Assembly (NCBI RefSeq): GCF_963678635.1
Contig: NC_087064.1
Location: 47,785,346-47,849,345 of the forward strand
Source of the DNA: Symsagittifera roscoffensis
Taxonomy: Eukaryota; Xenacoelomorpha; Acoela; Convolutidae
Length of the DNA: 64,000 bases
Reading direction: 5' to 3'
The notes under the pieces are model-generated. The model was not told the origin of the DNA. It made no database searches and saw nothing but the letters and a program-made list of their open reading frames with translations. The position numbers and the translations under genes were made by a program. Shown in pieces: positions 35,575 to 46,566 of this stretch; position 1 is the stretch's first letter; every line of letters starts with the position of its first letter.

Positions 35575-35735
35575 GGTTGCCTTGAGCTACTTAATAGGAA
35601 AGTTCGGGCAATCCGGGAACAAATAAAAGAAGACCTCGGTGAGTGTATTAGGCAAATACACACTCACTTGAGAAGAAAAGTTGTTCCCTGCTCTCGTGCA
35701 CTTGGAGCGTTCCGGGTGTGGGGGAGCTTTTTCAT
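35575..35735 (+). ncRNA. Structured RNA repeat, unit 1
   Basis: Three stems can be read. Stem a: GGTTGCC 35575-35581 with GGCAATC 35607-35613, extended inside by GAGCT with AGTTC. Stem b: GGGAACAA 35615-35622 with TTGTTCCC 35681-35688. Stem c, nested in b: GTGAGTGT 35639-35646 with ACACTCAC 35660-35667. The unit is repeated about 185 bases later with different bases but the same pairings. A role in packaging, dimerisation or translation is inference. Confidence 0.68.
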
Positions 35736-35759
35736 AGACTTTAGAAATTTTCGATCAGA

Positions 35760-35920
35760 GGTTGCCTTGAGCTACTTGGTAGGACAGCTCGGGCAATCGC
35801 AGGACACCTAAAAGAAGACCTCGGTGGGTGTAATAGGCAGACACACACCCACTTGAGAAGACTGTGTCCTGGGCTTCGTTCTTTCGGATCGTTCCGATTG
35901 GGGGAAGTCTTTTTCTTTAA
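35760..35920 (+). ncRNA. Structured RNA repeat, unit 2
   Basis: Stem a: GGTTGCC 35760-35766 with GGCAATC 35792-35798. Stem b: CAGGACAC 35800-35807 with GTGTCCTG 35864-35871. Stem c: GTGGGTGT 35824-35831 with ACACCCAC 35845-35852. Relative to unit 1, four base pairs of stem b and one of stem c have changed on both sides, keeping pairing. The intervening loop words (AAAAGAAGACCTCGGTG, CACTTGAGAAG) are conserved. Confidence 0.68.
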
Positions 35921-36506
35921 GACTAAGTTTTATTTATCTATTTCTGAATCATCACTGCTTTTTATCAAAGATTGTTTAATTTTAACAAAGCAGTGACTTG
36001 ATAAATTGTGTGGCGATAAATTGATACTGACAAAAGGTCGCTGTCACCTGTAGGATATTCTTATCTGATTATCGATTGTGTTTTGTGTGTCGATTATATC
36101 TTGTGGAAACTTAGTGATACTGTTATACTATACAACCGGGTTGAGTTAGCATTATATCAATACTGGGTAGACCCTGTGTGTAACTTTAGCTGAGTCACTA
36201 GTTTGGTCGTGAGAGATCTAAGAGACATTTTGATACTGACGGAATCGAGTAGGCAGCGTTAAGTGATTTAACTAAATCTTGTTTGTGGTACGTTTGCATT
36301 GCCATCAAATTACGAATACTTTCATTTTGTTAAAAACTGTGCAGCGCAGGGACTCGCTAGGATCGACTACTAAAATTCCCAGGCTAAGCAAGGGAAGCAC
36401 GCGGAAGTTTAGAACTAGGCGTAGCCAAACCTCGTTTAGCAGCGCTTCCGACGCGTTTGCTGAAGACGAATCGACTAAAGGTCAACCTGATCTTTCAGTG
36501 AGCGAA

Positions 36507-39500
36507 ATGAAACTAAGGAGCGAGAAAAACCTCGATGGCAATCAAAGGCGGAGCGCCGAGGCCGAGCCTGTGAGCGAAACGCTGGTGGATCCCTTTGACG
36601 AAGGGGAGCGAACGCTCATTCGACCCGACTTTGAGCCAGACGAGGTCCTCGAACGGGAGGAAGCCGAGAGGACAGAGGAGATCTCGGAGCGTCCCGAGGT
36701 CGAACCTCGGGAGGAAGTGTTGTACAGGGGAATGTCCAAATCGGAGACCAAGAGTCACAGGTGGAGGGGAGAATACTCACATTCGGCTAGTACCCACTCA
36801 TCTCTGGCCAAGCAGAGCAACAACGCGATGATGTCGAGTATAAGCCCGAGTGGAGAACAAACGGGTTCGAAGGCCAAGAAGAGTTGGAAGTCCTTGTACG
36901 ACGAACGCATGGCGTCACTACCAACTGTAGGTTTGACTTCCAGTGATGACTACCCGGAGATAACCCATCCGGATGTGAACTTCTTACCGTGCCCAAGGAA
37001 TGATATGAGCAGGAAGGCGTTATCAACCTCGCCGACCAGGCCCATGTCAGATGGGATAACGATGGGAGCGTCGTCAACCTTCGACAGATTAATGACGTCG
37101 ATGAGCAAGCAAAGAGGCGGTGCGTCTTCAAGCACCAGGCTGCAGCCGCCCTTGACCTCATCTTCTATGGGACTAACCCCGTCATTTGGGGCCACTGGCG
37201 ACATAAGTGACATGTTCGCTGGCGTAATGAATGGTCTGGATGAACTGAGACGGGACATGACTAAAAGAATAGAGCAGGTGGATGAGAGAGCTCACAAGGG
37301 TCAAGAGAATCTGAGAGACGAGCTAACGCACGTGAAGTCGCAGGCGAGGTTTGATCAGGCTCAATTGATTCGTAACATCGATCAATGCCTGGCTGAGAGC
37401 CTGGCACAGGCAAACAAAGAGTCAGAGGAAAGAGAGGCAAGGATGACAAGAGAGATCGAGCGATTATTGAATGATCATGATAATACCTACGCCCAAACGA
37501 TGACTGGCCTGGAGAAGAGGGTAGACGCCAAATCTGACTTGATGATGCGGAAGCTTGACGCGATCCTGAATGAGAGTAGTTGGCAGGAGCATTCCAACTC
37601 AAGGGAGCGCTCAAGCCATGCGAATGTTGGAGATGGTACGGGCAACAGTGCCAGAGCCCAGCAAGGCTCGAGAATGAACTACGAACATAGAAACAAGGAG
37701 CGGCCAAGGGCAGCCCCGCAGAGGCCTGGCTGGACGAATCCAGTCCCGCCGGAGGCAGATGCCACCCCGGAGACAAGATTGCCAACCGTGCCACAAGTCA
37801 GTTCAGTACCAGATCTGACTACAGTCTCGCAAGACACAACGATGTATGCCTCGATGTTTGAGCCTCTGAACAGATCTCTTGAAACATTCATCACCAAGCT
37901 CTCGAAGTCAACCGAGAGAGGAGAGAGGTCAAGAAGAACACTGAAAAAGCCGAAGTCATATAAAGACGAGTCAGACGGCTGCATTGATACTTGGATAGAA
38001 GTGATGAAGTTACACTTTGAGGAAGAGAATCTCTCCAAGAAACATGAGTGCAGCGCGCTGACAAGCAACCTGGAGGGTACTGCATTAAATTGTGTAATGA
38101 CGAAAAGAGCCAATGAGAGAGACAGCGCTCGCAAGATATTCGACATCCTGCTGAATCGTTTCGGCTCTGGAGTACAAGGGCACCAGGCCATGGTGAAGTT
38201 CGAGAAGAGGCGTCAGAGAGATGAAGAATCAATAGATAAATTCTTGGACGACCTTGAATTGCTCAGGAGGAGAAGCAACCCGGATGAGAGAATATCCGAG
38301 CGAAACTTGGCGATTGCTTCGAAGTTCATGGATGGAGTAAGGAGTGAGGAGTTGAAAACGATGTTGGCCACTCACTTCACCCTGTCGCTTGACCAGGTAC
38401 CCACGCCTGACGACTTGCGTATGAAGTCACGCGAGTATTTACTCATAAAACCGAGGGCGCAAAACCGTTACAGCAATTATGGCAACTATAGCGGGACAAA
38501 CACTGGTGCGAATTCCAGTTGGTACAAACCTCGCGATGACATGGACAAGAGGAGGTCGTGCGCAAATTGTGGTTCGATGGACCATCACGTTTCTGCGTGT
38601 TCTGCATACAAACAGAACATGAAGGCCATAGGCCACTTTCTCGAGAACGCCGACGCGACCGACGAGGATCATGAGGAGTACGTCAGGGGGCTCATCATGA
38701 AATATGGTCCGAGGTGTTTCTTCTGTAATTTGGAGGGACACTTCAAGTCGGATTGTACTCAATTTTGGGACGCAGTAGCGGACGCGAAACATCCCCGCCA
38801 CGAAGAGGCGCTTTCGGGTGTCAAGGCCAGTCGAGCACGTCTGATGAACGAGGCTGAATCTCGGAGAAAGGAAACGACACCGAGCACCTTTGCGACCAAA
38901 AAGGTTAAGACATGGCCTGACGAGGTGGTAGCCTCGAACCTCGAAGCAGAGTCGTCTAGTCCACTCAAGGTGGATTACGGCCTGGCGGCAAGGACAGCGC
39001 TGCAGAATGTCAAACAGGAACTTGCCACGAAAGAAGTGGAGCAATGGGTAAGGTCGGAGCTGGAAAGCACAGATCTTCGGGAGAGTCTTAATGTCCTCGG
39101 TAAAATGACAAAAGTAGAAGACAAAGAGGAGCCCAAGAAACAGGGACTAAAACTGAACGTTATATCTGGCAAGACTTTCGGCATGACGAAGGCGGGGACC
39201 AAAATAATGTCCATCATCTCAGTCGCAGGGCACCAGGTGGTCAAGAACTTGAGTGAACCATCCGAGATTACACTAATCCACCTGGACATCTATGCCGACT
39301 ACCTGAAGGAGAAGGATCCCAAACTGGACTCCAGGGCAGTGCGAGCGCTGCTCACAACGGGAGGTCCGAGGCTGATGAAAGTGGACGGACATTATATCGA
39401 TGTCTATGGCCCTTACCCGATTCTGATGAATGTGGATGGCATCAATATCTACACGAAAGCTCACATAACTGATGCGAACGATCAGGTTGGCCGGATATAC

Positions 39501-39512
39501 ATTGGTCAATAG
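36507..39512 (+). CDS. gag: Gypsy Gag polyprotein
   Basis: Retrotransposon structural polyprotein that would form the particle and bind RNA. From ATG 36507 it has 1001 residues, long for a gypsy Gag. The first third is Ser/Arg/Glu-rich and low in complexity. A charged helical stretch (around 37250-37560) follows, then a capsid-like segment of Ty3 type containing DTWIEVMKLHFEEENL and ERRQRDEESIDKFLDDLE-type helices. Two CCHC zinc knuckles follow, CANCGSMDHHVSAC (about residue 685) and CFFCNLEGHFKSDC (about 737). The frame is open upstream to 36279 without ATG, so a spliced or non-AUG extension is possible. It ends in UAG, and the next codons in the same frame are pol. Base composition is GC-richer than the flanks. 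No lesion seen. Confidence 0.88.
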   Translation: MKLRSEKNLDGNQRRSAEAEPVSETLVDPFDEGERTLIRPDFEPDEVLEREEAERTEEISERPEVEPREEVLYRGMSKSETKSHRWRGEYSHSASTHSSLAKQSNNAMMSSISPSGEQTGSKAKKSWKSLYDERMASLPTVGLTSSDDYPEITHPDVNFLPCPRNDMSRKALSTSPTRPMSDGITMGASSTFDRLMTSMSKQRGGASSSTRLQPPLTSSSMGLTPSFGATGDISDMFAGVMNGLDELRRDMTKRIEQVDERAHKGQENLRDELTHVKSQARFDQAQLIRNIDQCLAESLAQANKESEEREARMTREIERLLNDHDNTYAQTMTGLEKRVDAKSDLMMRKLDAILNESSWQEHSNSRERSSHANVGDGTGNSARAQQGSRMNYEHRNKERPRAAPQRPGWTNPVPPEADATPETRLPTVPQVSSVPDLTTVSQDTTMYASMFEPLNRSLETFITKLSKSTERGERSRRTLKKPKSYKDESDGCIDTWIEVMKLHFEEENLSKKHECSALTSNLEGTALNCVMTKRANERDSARKIFDILLNRFGSGVQGHQAMVKFEKRRQRDEESIDKFLDDLELLRRRSNPDERISERNLAIASKFMDGVRSEELKTMLATHFTLSLDQVPTPDDLRMKSREYLLIKPRAQNRYSNYGNYSGTNTGANSSWYKPRDDMDKRRSCANCGSMDHHVSACSAYKQNMKAIGHFLENADATDEDHEEYVRGLIMKYGPRCFFCNLEGHFKSDCTQFWDAVADAKHPRHEEALSGVKASRARLMNEAESRRKETTPSTFATKKVKTWPDEVVASNLEAESSSPLKVDYGLAARTALQNVKQELATKEVEQWVRSELESTDLRESLNVLGKMTKVEDKEEPKKQGLKLNVISGKTFGMTKAGTKIMSIISVAGHQVVKNLSEPSEITLIHLDIYADYLKEKDPKLDSRAVRALLTTGGPRLMKVDGHYIDVYGPYPILMNVDGINIYTKAHITDANDQVGRIYIGQ
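39510..39512 (+). other. In-frame UAG between gag and pol
   Basis: GGT CAA TAG GAG CTG: the pol frame continues directly after this codon in the same frame as gag. The upstream CAA and following G are compatible with readthrough contexts. A GAG-to-TAG point mutation in a continuous gag-pol is the simple alternative. Confidence 0.7.
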
Positions 39513-42039
39513 GAGCTGAAGGTCAGACGAATCGGACACAACGCGATGCTCGAACAAGATGCGGTGCATATTGGTTGCGAGGCCGATCTGGCCGCACACG
39601 TTCTGGACGTGCAAGGCAGACAACTTTCAGTAAAGGGACTGCTAGACACGGGAGCAGTGGTTAGTGTCATGCCAGTCAAAACTTGGACCGACATGGGTTT
39701 CGAAAGATCGGATCTCATACCGACAAACATCAGGTTGGCAGCTGCCAATCAGGGAGCGATCTATGTCGCCGGACGAACCCCGATCATCTCACTGCAGCTC
39801 GGAGGAAGACATCTTTGGATGAGCTTCCTAGTAGTAGAGAATTTGGATGAATCCGACCAGTTCATCCTAGGAAGGGATTTCGTTCGCAACTTTGACGTCA
39901 CGATCGATCTCAATGACGGATTGATTAGGATCAAGGATCCTGAGAGAAAGTATGAAAAAAGACCCCTTAATAAGATCTTAATTAATCAGGCCAAGGTGCC
40001 GATTTTTCTGGATCGAAAAGTTAGATTAAAACCGAACCAAGCCGTAGTAGCGACGTTTAGGATGAGGAACTTGAATGAACTCAGCAATGACAGACAGGTG
40101 TGTCTGGTACCAAATCCAAACAGTAAAAGCTCGGCTATTTTAGGAAGAAGCTTCTCACTCACTCAGAGCGGACTGTGTGTGAGTGTGTTATTGAACACAG
40201 AAGCAACAACAGTGACAATACAGAGGGGAAAGAAGCTTGGCTACGCTTTGCCTCTGAACACAGACTTTCTGAGTGTGGAGAACTTGAAGAAGTTTGATGT
40301 AACTAAATGTCCATTACATGCGAACCAAGAATGTATAATGAAAAGAGTAATTGGATTGAAATCTTCTAGGAAATTGTTTTCAATGAAGTCGGAAACAGAT
40401 GATGGGCTGTCTAGTTGTTCCAACTTTCCTGAGAGGCCGACGGAAGCAGAGTTAGCAGCGAATAGGCCTGTCCTACCTGAGATAGAACATCTGAAGGGTA
40501 AAATATCTGACAAGGAACTAGATTCGCTCAGGGCGGTGCTAGATCGGAACGCAGACGTTTTTTCAAAGCATAAGGCCGATATAGGTTGTTGCAATTTTGT
40601 AGAGCACGAGATTGAGATAGAAGAGGGCTCGGTACCTCATAGGGAAGGGGCGAGAAGAATGACCCCAAACAAGTCAGAAGCGTGCAGGAAGGAAATTGAA
40701 ATGTTAATGGAGTACGACATGATTGAGCCGTCGAAGTCCCCATGGGCTTGTGGCGTGGTCATGGCGAAAAAGAAAGGGGGACAACTCAGATTTTGTTGTG
40801 ATTTCCGTTATCTGAACGCAGTGACTATAAAGGACGCATACCCGATTCCCCGCATCGATGAGAGCCTATCCAAGCTGGGAGACGCTAAGTTCTTCACGAC
40901 GTTGGATTTGGGCTCCGCAATCTGGCAAGTGCCACTCAGAAAGCAAGATCGAGAGAAAACAGATTTCGCGTGTGACCTGGGACTGTTCCAGTGGAAGAGG
41001 ATGCCATTCGGATTGTGCAACGCGACGGCCACATTCCAGCGACTGATGGCCCAGGCACTCACGAGCGTCACTAAGAAATACGGGAATCTCATTATGTGTT
41101 ATGTCGATGATGTCGTGATTGCAACACCAACCTTAGAAGACCACATAGAGAGGTTGGAGGAGGTGTTTTCTTGCATGAAGCAGGCGGGTCTGAAATGCAA
41201 ACCCTCTAAGTGTGAAATCCTCAGGGATTCCATAAAGTATCTGGGCCGCCTGGTTGACAAACATGGAGTGAGACCAGATCCCGAAGCGGTTGAAGCGGTG
41301 CTGACCTGGAAGGCACCTAAAACAGATACACAGCTGATGAGTTTTCTGGGATTCGCAAATTATTATCGAGAGTTCATCAAGGGGTATGCTGACAAGATAT
41401 ACCCCATGCAGAGGCTGATGAGAAACAAGGGCAAAAAGTTCACCTGGACTGATGAGGCACAAGTTTCATTTGAAAACATCAAGCGTGAACTTTGCGAGGC
41501 ACCGGTCCTCGGCATGCCAACAGAGAAGGGAATGTTCGTGCTGGACACGGATGCATCAGTGGTTGCGATATCGGGCATACTTCACCAAGAGCAGGAGTGG
41601 AACGGGAGAACGGTTCTTCGTCCGATAGCCTACGGGAGTAAAGTCCTGAGTGATACTGAAATGAAGTACGGCGCACCAAAAGCGGAGATGTTTGCGGTGA
41701 TCACTTTCGTGGAAAAATACAGGGCCTACTTGGGGAGTGCTCCCTTCAAGTTACGTGTGGATAATCGTGCCCTTGCCTGGCTGAAAACCTATTCGATGGA
41801 CCAAAGCTATATTGGTCGTTGGATTGTGCGCCTGGATGGATACCACATGATCATAGAGCACCGTACCCGTGACAAGCACCAGAACGCAGATAGCCTCAGT
41901 AAAAAGACAGAATTTTATGAGCGCCTCGAGGAGAAGCAAGCTAAAAAATCAGAGATCAAAGACGGGTTTTCCTTTCTGGACAAAGAAACCTACGACAAGC
42001 TGCCACTTACTAGGTGGTTAGACAAGTCAGGACATCCTA
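39513..42039 (+). CDS. pol: Gypsy Pol, N-terminal part: protease, reverse transcriptase, RNase H
   Basis: First part of a Pol polyprotein interrupted by a copia element at 42040. Aspartic protease active site LLDTGAVVS is about 33 residues after M39546. The RT shows FCCDFRYLNAVT, TLDLGSAIWQ and the catalytic CYVDDVVIA (about 41100). RNase H shows FVLDTDASV (about 41540) and DNRALAWL. The clade is Ty3/gypsy. The frame stays open to the insertion point and then runs 24 codons into the copia LTR before a stop. Integrase resumes at 46917. With one target copy removed, the two parts are in the same frame, so pol was intact until the copia insertion. Confidence 0.93.
42035..42039 (+). other. Copia target-site duplication, left copy (tccta)
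   Basis: The five bases before the 5-prime LTR equal those after the 3-prime LTR (46912-46916). Confidence 0.95.
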
Positions 42040-42377
42040 TGTTGAGGACAGACGAGCTCAATGCCAGACTAGTGAAATACCAGACCAAACTCAAGGTCAG
42101 ACTTGAGCAATAGAAACCTAATTAAAGGTCAACTGGTATAAAACTCAATGCACTCAGACAAGGTCAACTGGTCTGCTGGTATTTGATAAACTAATTAATT
42201 AACTGGTAATTAATTAACTGGTACTATTTGATGCTCAGTTTGTCGTGTCATTTTAAAAACACAATCTCAATTCATTCTTCAACAATCAGTATCTCTTCTC
42301 TCTCCTCAGTTGAAACCTCAGATAACTCTCAAACCTCTATCCCCTAGTCCTACTTGCTCTAACTCTGAATCTTAACA
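42040..42377 (+). repeat. Copia 5-prime LTR
   Basis: TGTTGAGG...CTTAACA. TATAAAA at 42137-42143 is the likely promoter core. Internal small repeats include AAGGTCAACTGGT (twice) and AATTAATTAACTGGT (twice). Confidence 0.95.
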
Positions 42378-42391
42378 GGTTATGGGCCCAG
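42378..42391 (+). promoter_or_regulatory. Copia primer-binding site (initiator Met tRNA half)
   Basis: GGTTATGGGCCCAG follows the LTR directly and is complementary to the anticodon stem-loop of initiator methionine tRNA, as known for Drosophila copia, which primes from a tRNA half-molecule. Confidence 0.85.
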
Positions 42392-42474
42392 ATTTCTAAA
42401 CTTTTTGATTTAATAATTATTTGATTTCTGTCAGAGTTTTTTTTAGCTTTTATCTAGCCTTTAGCAAAGCAGAG

Positions 42475-45400
42475 ATGGACTTGAAACTGGCTGGATTCAG
42501 TGGAAAGTCTGAAGATTTTCCAGCTTGGTCGACGAAGTTTGTGGCACTGATGCATACCAAAGGCCTGTTCAGGACTGTGATGGGCAATGACGATCTACCA
42601 GAAGCTGAACCTACGATACCTGAGAATCCGAATGCTGACCAGATGACGGCGTACAACACCAAGATGCAGGAGCGAGCTGTGCTGATCCAGCAGAGGAAAG
42701 ACAACCGAAACACAGTGTGGTCACATCTAGCTCTGGTCCTGAACAACACCACACTGATGTACATCAAGAACGACTGCGTGGCTGCGGATGGCTATGGCGA
42801 TGGGACGAAGGCCTGGAGACTGCTGCAAGAGAAGTTTTGCAGTGTGGAGAGGCCTACAGTGGTCAGTCTAGTAGGCCAGCTTGCGAAGCTGCGCCTAGGA
42901 TCAGAGGAGGATCTCGATGACTACTTCGTTCGAAGTCAAGAGCTGATGACGCGGCTGAGTGAAGCTGGGGAAGCAATTACGGACACACTCTTCAATGCGC
43001 TCGTGATCAACGGACTGCCTGACAGCTTTGAGCATTTCGTGGTGCAGGAGAGCTTCCAGCCGGCCAAGACTTTTACAGAGCTGAGAACGAGGTTGAGGAA
43101 CTATGATGACTCGAGACGAGCTCGATGTGGAGAGAAGACTGGGAATGGACACATAGCTATGCAAGCTGTGAGGAAGAAGAAAGGAGCGTCGGGTGGTGGC
43201 TGTTTTGTGTGCGGTCAGAAGGGTCATTTGGCAAGAGATTGCAGATCCAGAAGTGACAGTGGTCAATCTGGTGCTCGAGGCAGTGGCTCGAATGAAGCAA
43301 GTGGTCCAACTTCAAGGAAGCAAGGGTGCTTCAAGTGTGGACAACAAGGACACTTTGCAAGGGACTGCAAGCAGGCAAAGACAGGGTTCTTCAGTTGTTG
43401 TGCAACAACCTCAATGAAGGGAGATGATCTCATTGTGGATACGGGATGCACCGATCATGTAGTGCGCGACAAGGCTGTCTTCTCAAGCTTTGAGAAATGG
43501 GATGAGGGGACAACAGTTGAGAATCCGAACGGTACAATATCAAAGATTGAGGGCATAGGCTCGGTGGAAGTGGACATACGAGACTGTCAAGATGTGACGA
43601 GGAGCTACACTTTCCACAATGTGCTGTTTGTGCCGAGCTACAACGTGAATCTGATGAGTGTGAGCTCAGCAATAGCTAGAGGGTCTAGTTTCAGCTTTAC
43701 ATCAGACTCTTCTCATCTTGTGGCACCGGATGGTCGACGGCTACCAGTGAAGCAGCGCGGCAAGCTTTTCTTCCTGGAGTGCAAGTTCAAGAGGAACGCG
43801 ATGACTCTAGCTACGAAAGCGAAGATGGAGACAAGTAGTGCAATGCTGTGGCACCGAAGGCTGGGGCATCTCAACAAGCATGATCTAATATCAGTTGTTG
43901 ATGTCGGCGAGCTAGGGTTCTGCGAAGTGTGCACAGCTTCGAAGATGCACGAAGTAGCAATGCCAAAGAAGACAGAGAACAGGGCAACTGCAGTGGGGCA
44001 GCGGGTCTTCAGCGACATCCAGGGACCATTTGAAGTTGCGAGCATGCATGGAGCGCGCTATGCCGTGAGCTTCATTGATGACTTCAGCCGTCTGGCAGTG
44101 GTCAAGTACCTGGTTAAGAAGAGCGATACTCTTTCGAAGTTCAAAGACTTTGTAGCTGAGCACGGAACACCGAAGTGCTTGAGAACTGACAACGGAGGTG
44201 AGTATTCGTCGAATGCTTTTCGGATGTTCTGTAGAGAAATGCAGGTGAAACAGGAGTTTACAGTACCTAATACTCCGCAACAGAATGGCGTGGCAGAGAG
44301 GTACAACAGGGTGATAACTGAGATGACTCGATGTCTACTGGCCGATGCAAAGCTCTCAAAGATGTTCTGGGTACGAGCAATGTCAACGGCAGTCAGGGTT
44401 CGCAACTTGTGTCCTACATCCAGCAATGAGCATCGCATTTCATCAATGGAGATGCATTATGGGAAGCCATCGAAAGTCAACTACCTGCCAGTGTTCGGAT
44501 GCCTGGCGTACTACCTGGACAGAGGAAACCGGCGGAAACTGGATCCGAAAGGCAAGAAGAGCAAGTTCATTGGTTATGACGAGGAGAGCAAAGCCTACTT
44601 GCTGATGGACCTGGAGACAAAGCGAGTGGTACGAGCAAGAAGCGTGACGTTCAATGAAGACATCATTCCAGACGACTTTCTGGTAGACAGTGAGCAGTCA
44701 CAAACACTGGGTCTATCAATCGAGGGATGCATTGATGTAGAGGAAACTAGCACGAAGACCATCACTGAGTCTACCAATAAAGCGAATGATAGTGGAGCAG
44801 CAGCTTCAGTGGGGGTTACGGAAGATGACCCAGTCGAGACTGAAGAATTGGAACCACCTTCCACAGAGCCTCCAGAGCAGAGGCCAACAGAGATTCCAGA
44901 GCAGCGGTCAACTAGAACGCGGAACCCTCCCATCCGATACGGACTGGCTTACACTCATGCTTCAGTGATAGCACAAGAGCCAAGAAGCTACTTGGAAGCA
45001 GTATCTGGACCAGAAAGGGAGCAGTGGCTAGCAGCTATGGCTTTGGAGGTGCAGTCACTGAAGGCAATGGGCACCTGGACACTTGTTGATAGACCAAATT
45101 CTCGCAAGGTCATTCCTGGACGCTGGGTGCTTGCTGTGAAGAGAGATGCAATGGGACAAGTGGAGCGGTTTAAAGCCAGATACGTGGTGAAGGGTTTTAT
45201 GCAAGTGGAAGGACTGGACTTCAATGAGACCTTTGCGCCAACCTGTAAACCAGAAACAAAGAGAATACTACTGGCTTTGGGAGCGCAAGATGATCTTGTA
45301 CTTCATCAGATGGACGTGAAGTCAGCCTTTCTCAACTCGCCGTTAACAGAAACTGTGTATATGGAACAGCCCGAGGGGTTCAGCAGCGGGGACAACCAAG

Positions 45401-46566
45401 TGTGTTTGCTACAACGCAGTATCTATGGGCTGAAGCAGGCAGGAAGGGACTGGTACCAGACGCTGAGCACGTTTCTTCTGGAGACTGGTTTCACTCGAAG
45501 CACCAATGACTTCTGTTTGTTCACGATGAGGGGAATGGATGATGCTATGATCTATGTTCTAGTATGGGTGGATGATATCATCATTGGCTGCAAACTGCAA
45601 GCAGAAGTTGACAGGGTGAGGGACCGATTCACTGACCGGTTCAAGATGGATGATCGCGGTCCATTAGCCTGGTTTTTGAAAATGCAGGTCAAACGGGCAC
45701 CTGGTTCTGTCACTGTGAATCAGTCTCGCTACATTGAAGACTGCTTGGAGCGCTTTGGGTTGGCTGACTGCAAACCAGTAGGGACACCAGCTGATATCAG
45801 CACTCAGTTGACGAAGAAGGACTGTCCTGGAGCGGGCTCAGAAGAAGCAGTGGCAATGCAGCGTGAGGACTACAGAGGCATAGTGGGCTCGTTATTGTAC
45901 ATAGCCAAGCAAACGAGGCCAGACATCCTAGCTACTGTGACTCAACTTTCACGGTTTCTGGAGAATCCTGGGAGAACACACTGGGTGGCTGCTAAGAGAG
46001 TACTGCGATACCTGAAAGGAACCAAAGATCTGGAGCTGTGCTACATCAAAGATCCTGATGGGTTCAACCTTTATGGTTCAGCAGATGCTGACTGGGCTGG
46101 TGACGTTGATGACAGAAGGTCAACAACAGGCTACAGTTTTCATGTGCAGCGGTCAGGAGCAGCAATCAGCTGGAGTACCAAGAAGCAACCTACTGCAGCA
46201 ATATCTACCAGCGAAGCTGAGTATCAAGCAATGGCAGCGGCTGTTCAGGAAGGCCTCTACTTACGATCCCTACTCAATGAGATGGATATGACGTGTGATG
46301 GTCCAACTGTGATCAACGAGGACAACCAGAGCTGCATCAAGATGTGCAAAAATCCCGTAATGCAGAAGCGTACAAAGCACATTGATGTCAAGTATCACTT
46401 TGTCCGAGAGCGGGTCGAGGATGGAACATTTGCGCTCGAGTACTGTCCAACCGAAAACATGGAGGCTGACTTGTTGACGAAATCCCTGAGCAAGGCAAAG
46501 GTGGATCAACATCGTCGAACGCTGATGGGTTGCAGCCTGACATTGGACAAAGCCAATTCAGCCTGA
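42475..46566 (+). CDS. gag-pol: Copia Gag-Pol polyprotein
   Basis: 1363 residues from ATG 42475 (the open frame begins upstream without ATG). Order: Gag with two CCHC knuckles, CFVCGQKGHLARDC and CFKCGQQGHFARDC. Protease: VDTGCTDHVV. Integrase: WHRRLGHLNKHD with CEVCTASK, then catalytic FSDIQG, RTDNGGEY and GVAERYNR. RT: VWVDDIIIG. RNase H: SADADWAGDVDDRRSTTGY and TKHIDVKYHF. PR-INT-RT-RH order defines Ty1/copia. Full length, no lesion, and all catalytic residues that I can place are present. Likely competent. Confidence 0.95.
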   Translation: MDLKLAGFSGKSEDFPAWSTKFVALMHTKGLFRTVMGNDDLPEAEPTIPENPNADQMTAYNTKMQERAVLIQQRKDNRNTVWSHLALVLNNTTLMYIKNDCVAADGYGDGTKAWRLLQEKFCSVERPTVVSLVGQLAKLRLGSEEDLDDYFVRSQELMTRLSEAGEAITDTLFNALVINGLPDSFEHFVVQESFQPAKTFTELRTRLRNYDDSRRARCGEKTGNGHIAMQAVRKKKGASGGGCFVCGQKGHLARDCRSRSDSGQSGARGSGSNEASGPTSRKQGCFKCGQQGHFARDCKQAKTGFFSCCATTSMKGDDLIVDTGCTDHVVRDKAVFSSFEKWDEGTTVENPNGTISKIEGIGSVEVDIRDCQDVTRSYTFHNVLFVPSYNVNLMSVSSAIARGSSFSFTSDSSHLVAPDGRRLPVKQRGKLFFLECKFKRNAMTLATKAKMETSSAMLWHRRLGHLNKHDLISVVDVGELGFCEVCTASKMHEVAMPKKTENRATAVGQRVFSDIQGPFEVASMHGARYAVSFIDDFSRLAVVKYLVKKSDTLSKFKDFVAEHGTPKCLRTDNGGEYSSNAFRMFCREMQVKQEFTVPNTPQQNGVAERYNRVITEMTRCLLADAKLSKMFWVRAMSTAVRVRNLCPTSSNEHRISSMEMHYGKPSKVNYLPVFGCLAYYLDRGNRRKLDPKGKKSKFIGYDEESKAYLLMDLETKRVVRARSVTFNEDIIPDDFLVDSEQSQTLGLSIEGCIDVEETSTKTITESTNKANDSGAAASVGVTEDDPVETEELEPPSTEPPEQRPTEIPEQRSTRTRNPPIRYGLAYTHASVIAQEPRSYLEAVSGPEREQWLAAMALEVQSLKAMGTWTLVDRPNSRKVIPGRWVLAVKRDAMGQVERFKARYVVKGFMQVEGLDFNETFAPTCKPETKRILLALGAQDDLVLHQMDVKSAFLNSPLTETVYMEQPEGFSSGDNQVCLLQRSIYGLKQAGRDWYQTLSTFLLETGFTRSTNDFCLFTMRGMDDAMIYVLVWVDDIIIGCKLQAEVDRVRDRFTDRFKMDDRGPLAWFLKMQVKRAPGSVTVNQSRYIEDCLERFGLADCKPVGTPADISTQLTKKDCPGAGSEEAVAMQREDYRGIVGSLLYIAKQTRPDILATVTQLSRFLENPGRTHWVAAKRVLRYLKGTKDLELCYIKDPDGFNLYGSADADWAGDVDDRRSTTGYSFHVQRSGAAISWSTKKQPTAAISTSEAEYQAMAAAVQEGLYLRSLLNEMDMTCDGPTVINEDNQSCIKMCKNPVMQKRTKHIDVKYHFVRERVEDGTFALEYCPTENMEADLLTKSLSKAKVDQHRRTLMGCSLTLDKANSA

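Larger units (their letters stand above)
33250..36506 (+). other. Gypsy 5-prime leader region
   Basis: About 3.3 kb without a convincing gene. It holds the CCCTCCG motif array (33276-35345) and a tandem structured-RNA repeat (35575-35920). A splice-acceptor-like AACTGTGCAG lies at about 36345 before gag. The gag frame is open from 36279, but the first ATG is 36507. No canonical TGG-starting primer-binding site next to the repeat edge at 33249. Confidence 0.6.

Noticed and set aside
36513-38232. Several 70-180-aa minus-strand frames opposite gag
   Set aside because: Shadows of the GC-richer gag coding strand, with no domain or codon logic of their own.
42030-42113. The last 24 codons of the interrupted pol frame
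   Set aside because: They are copia LTR sequence read by chance in the pol frame, not part of Pol.
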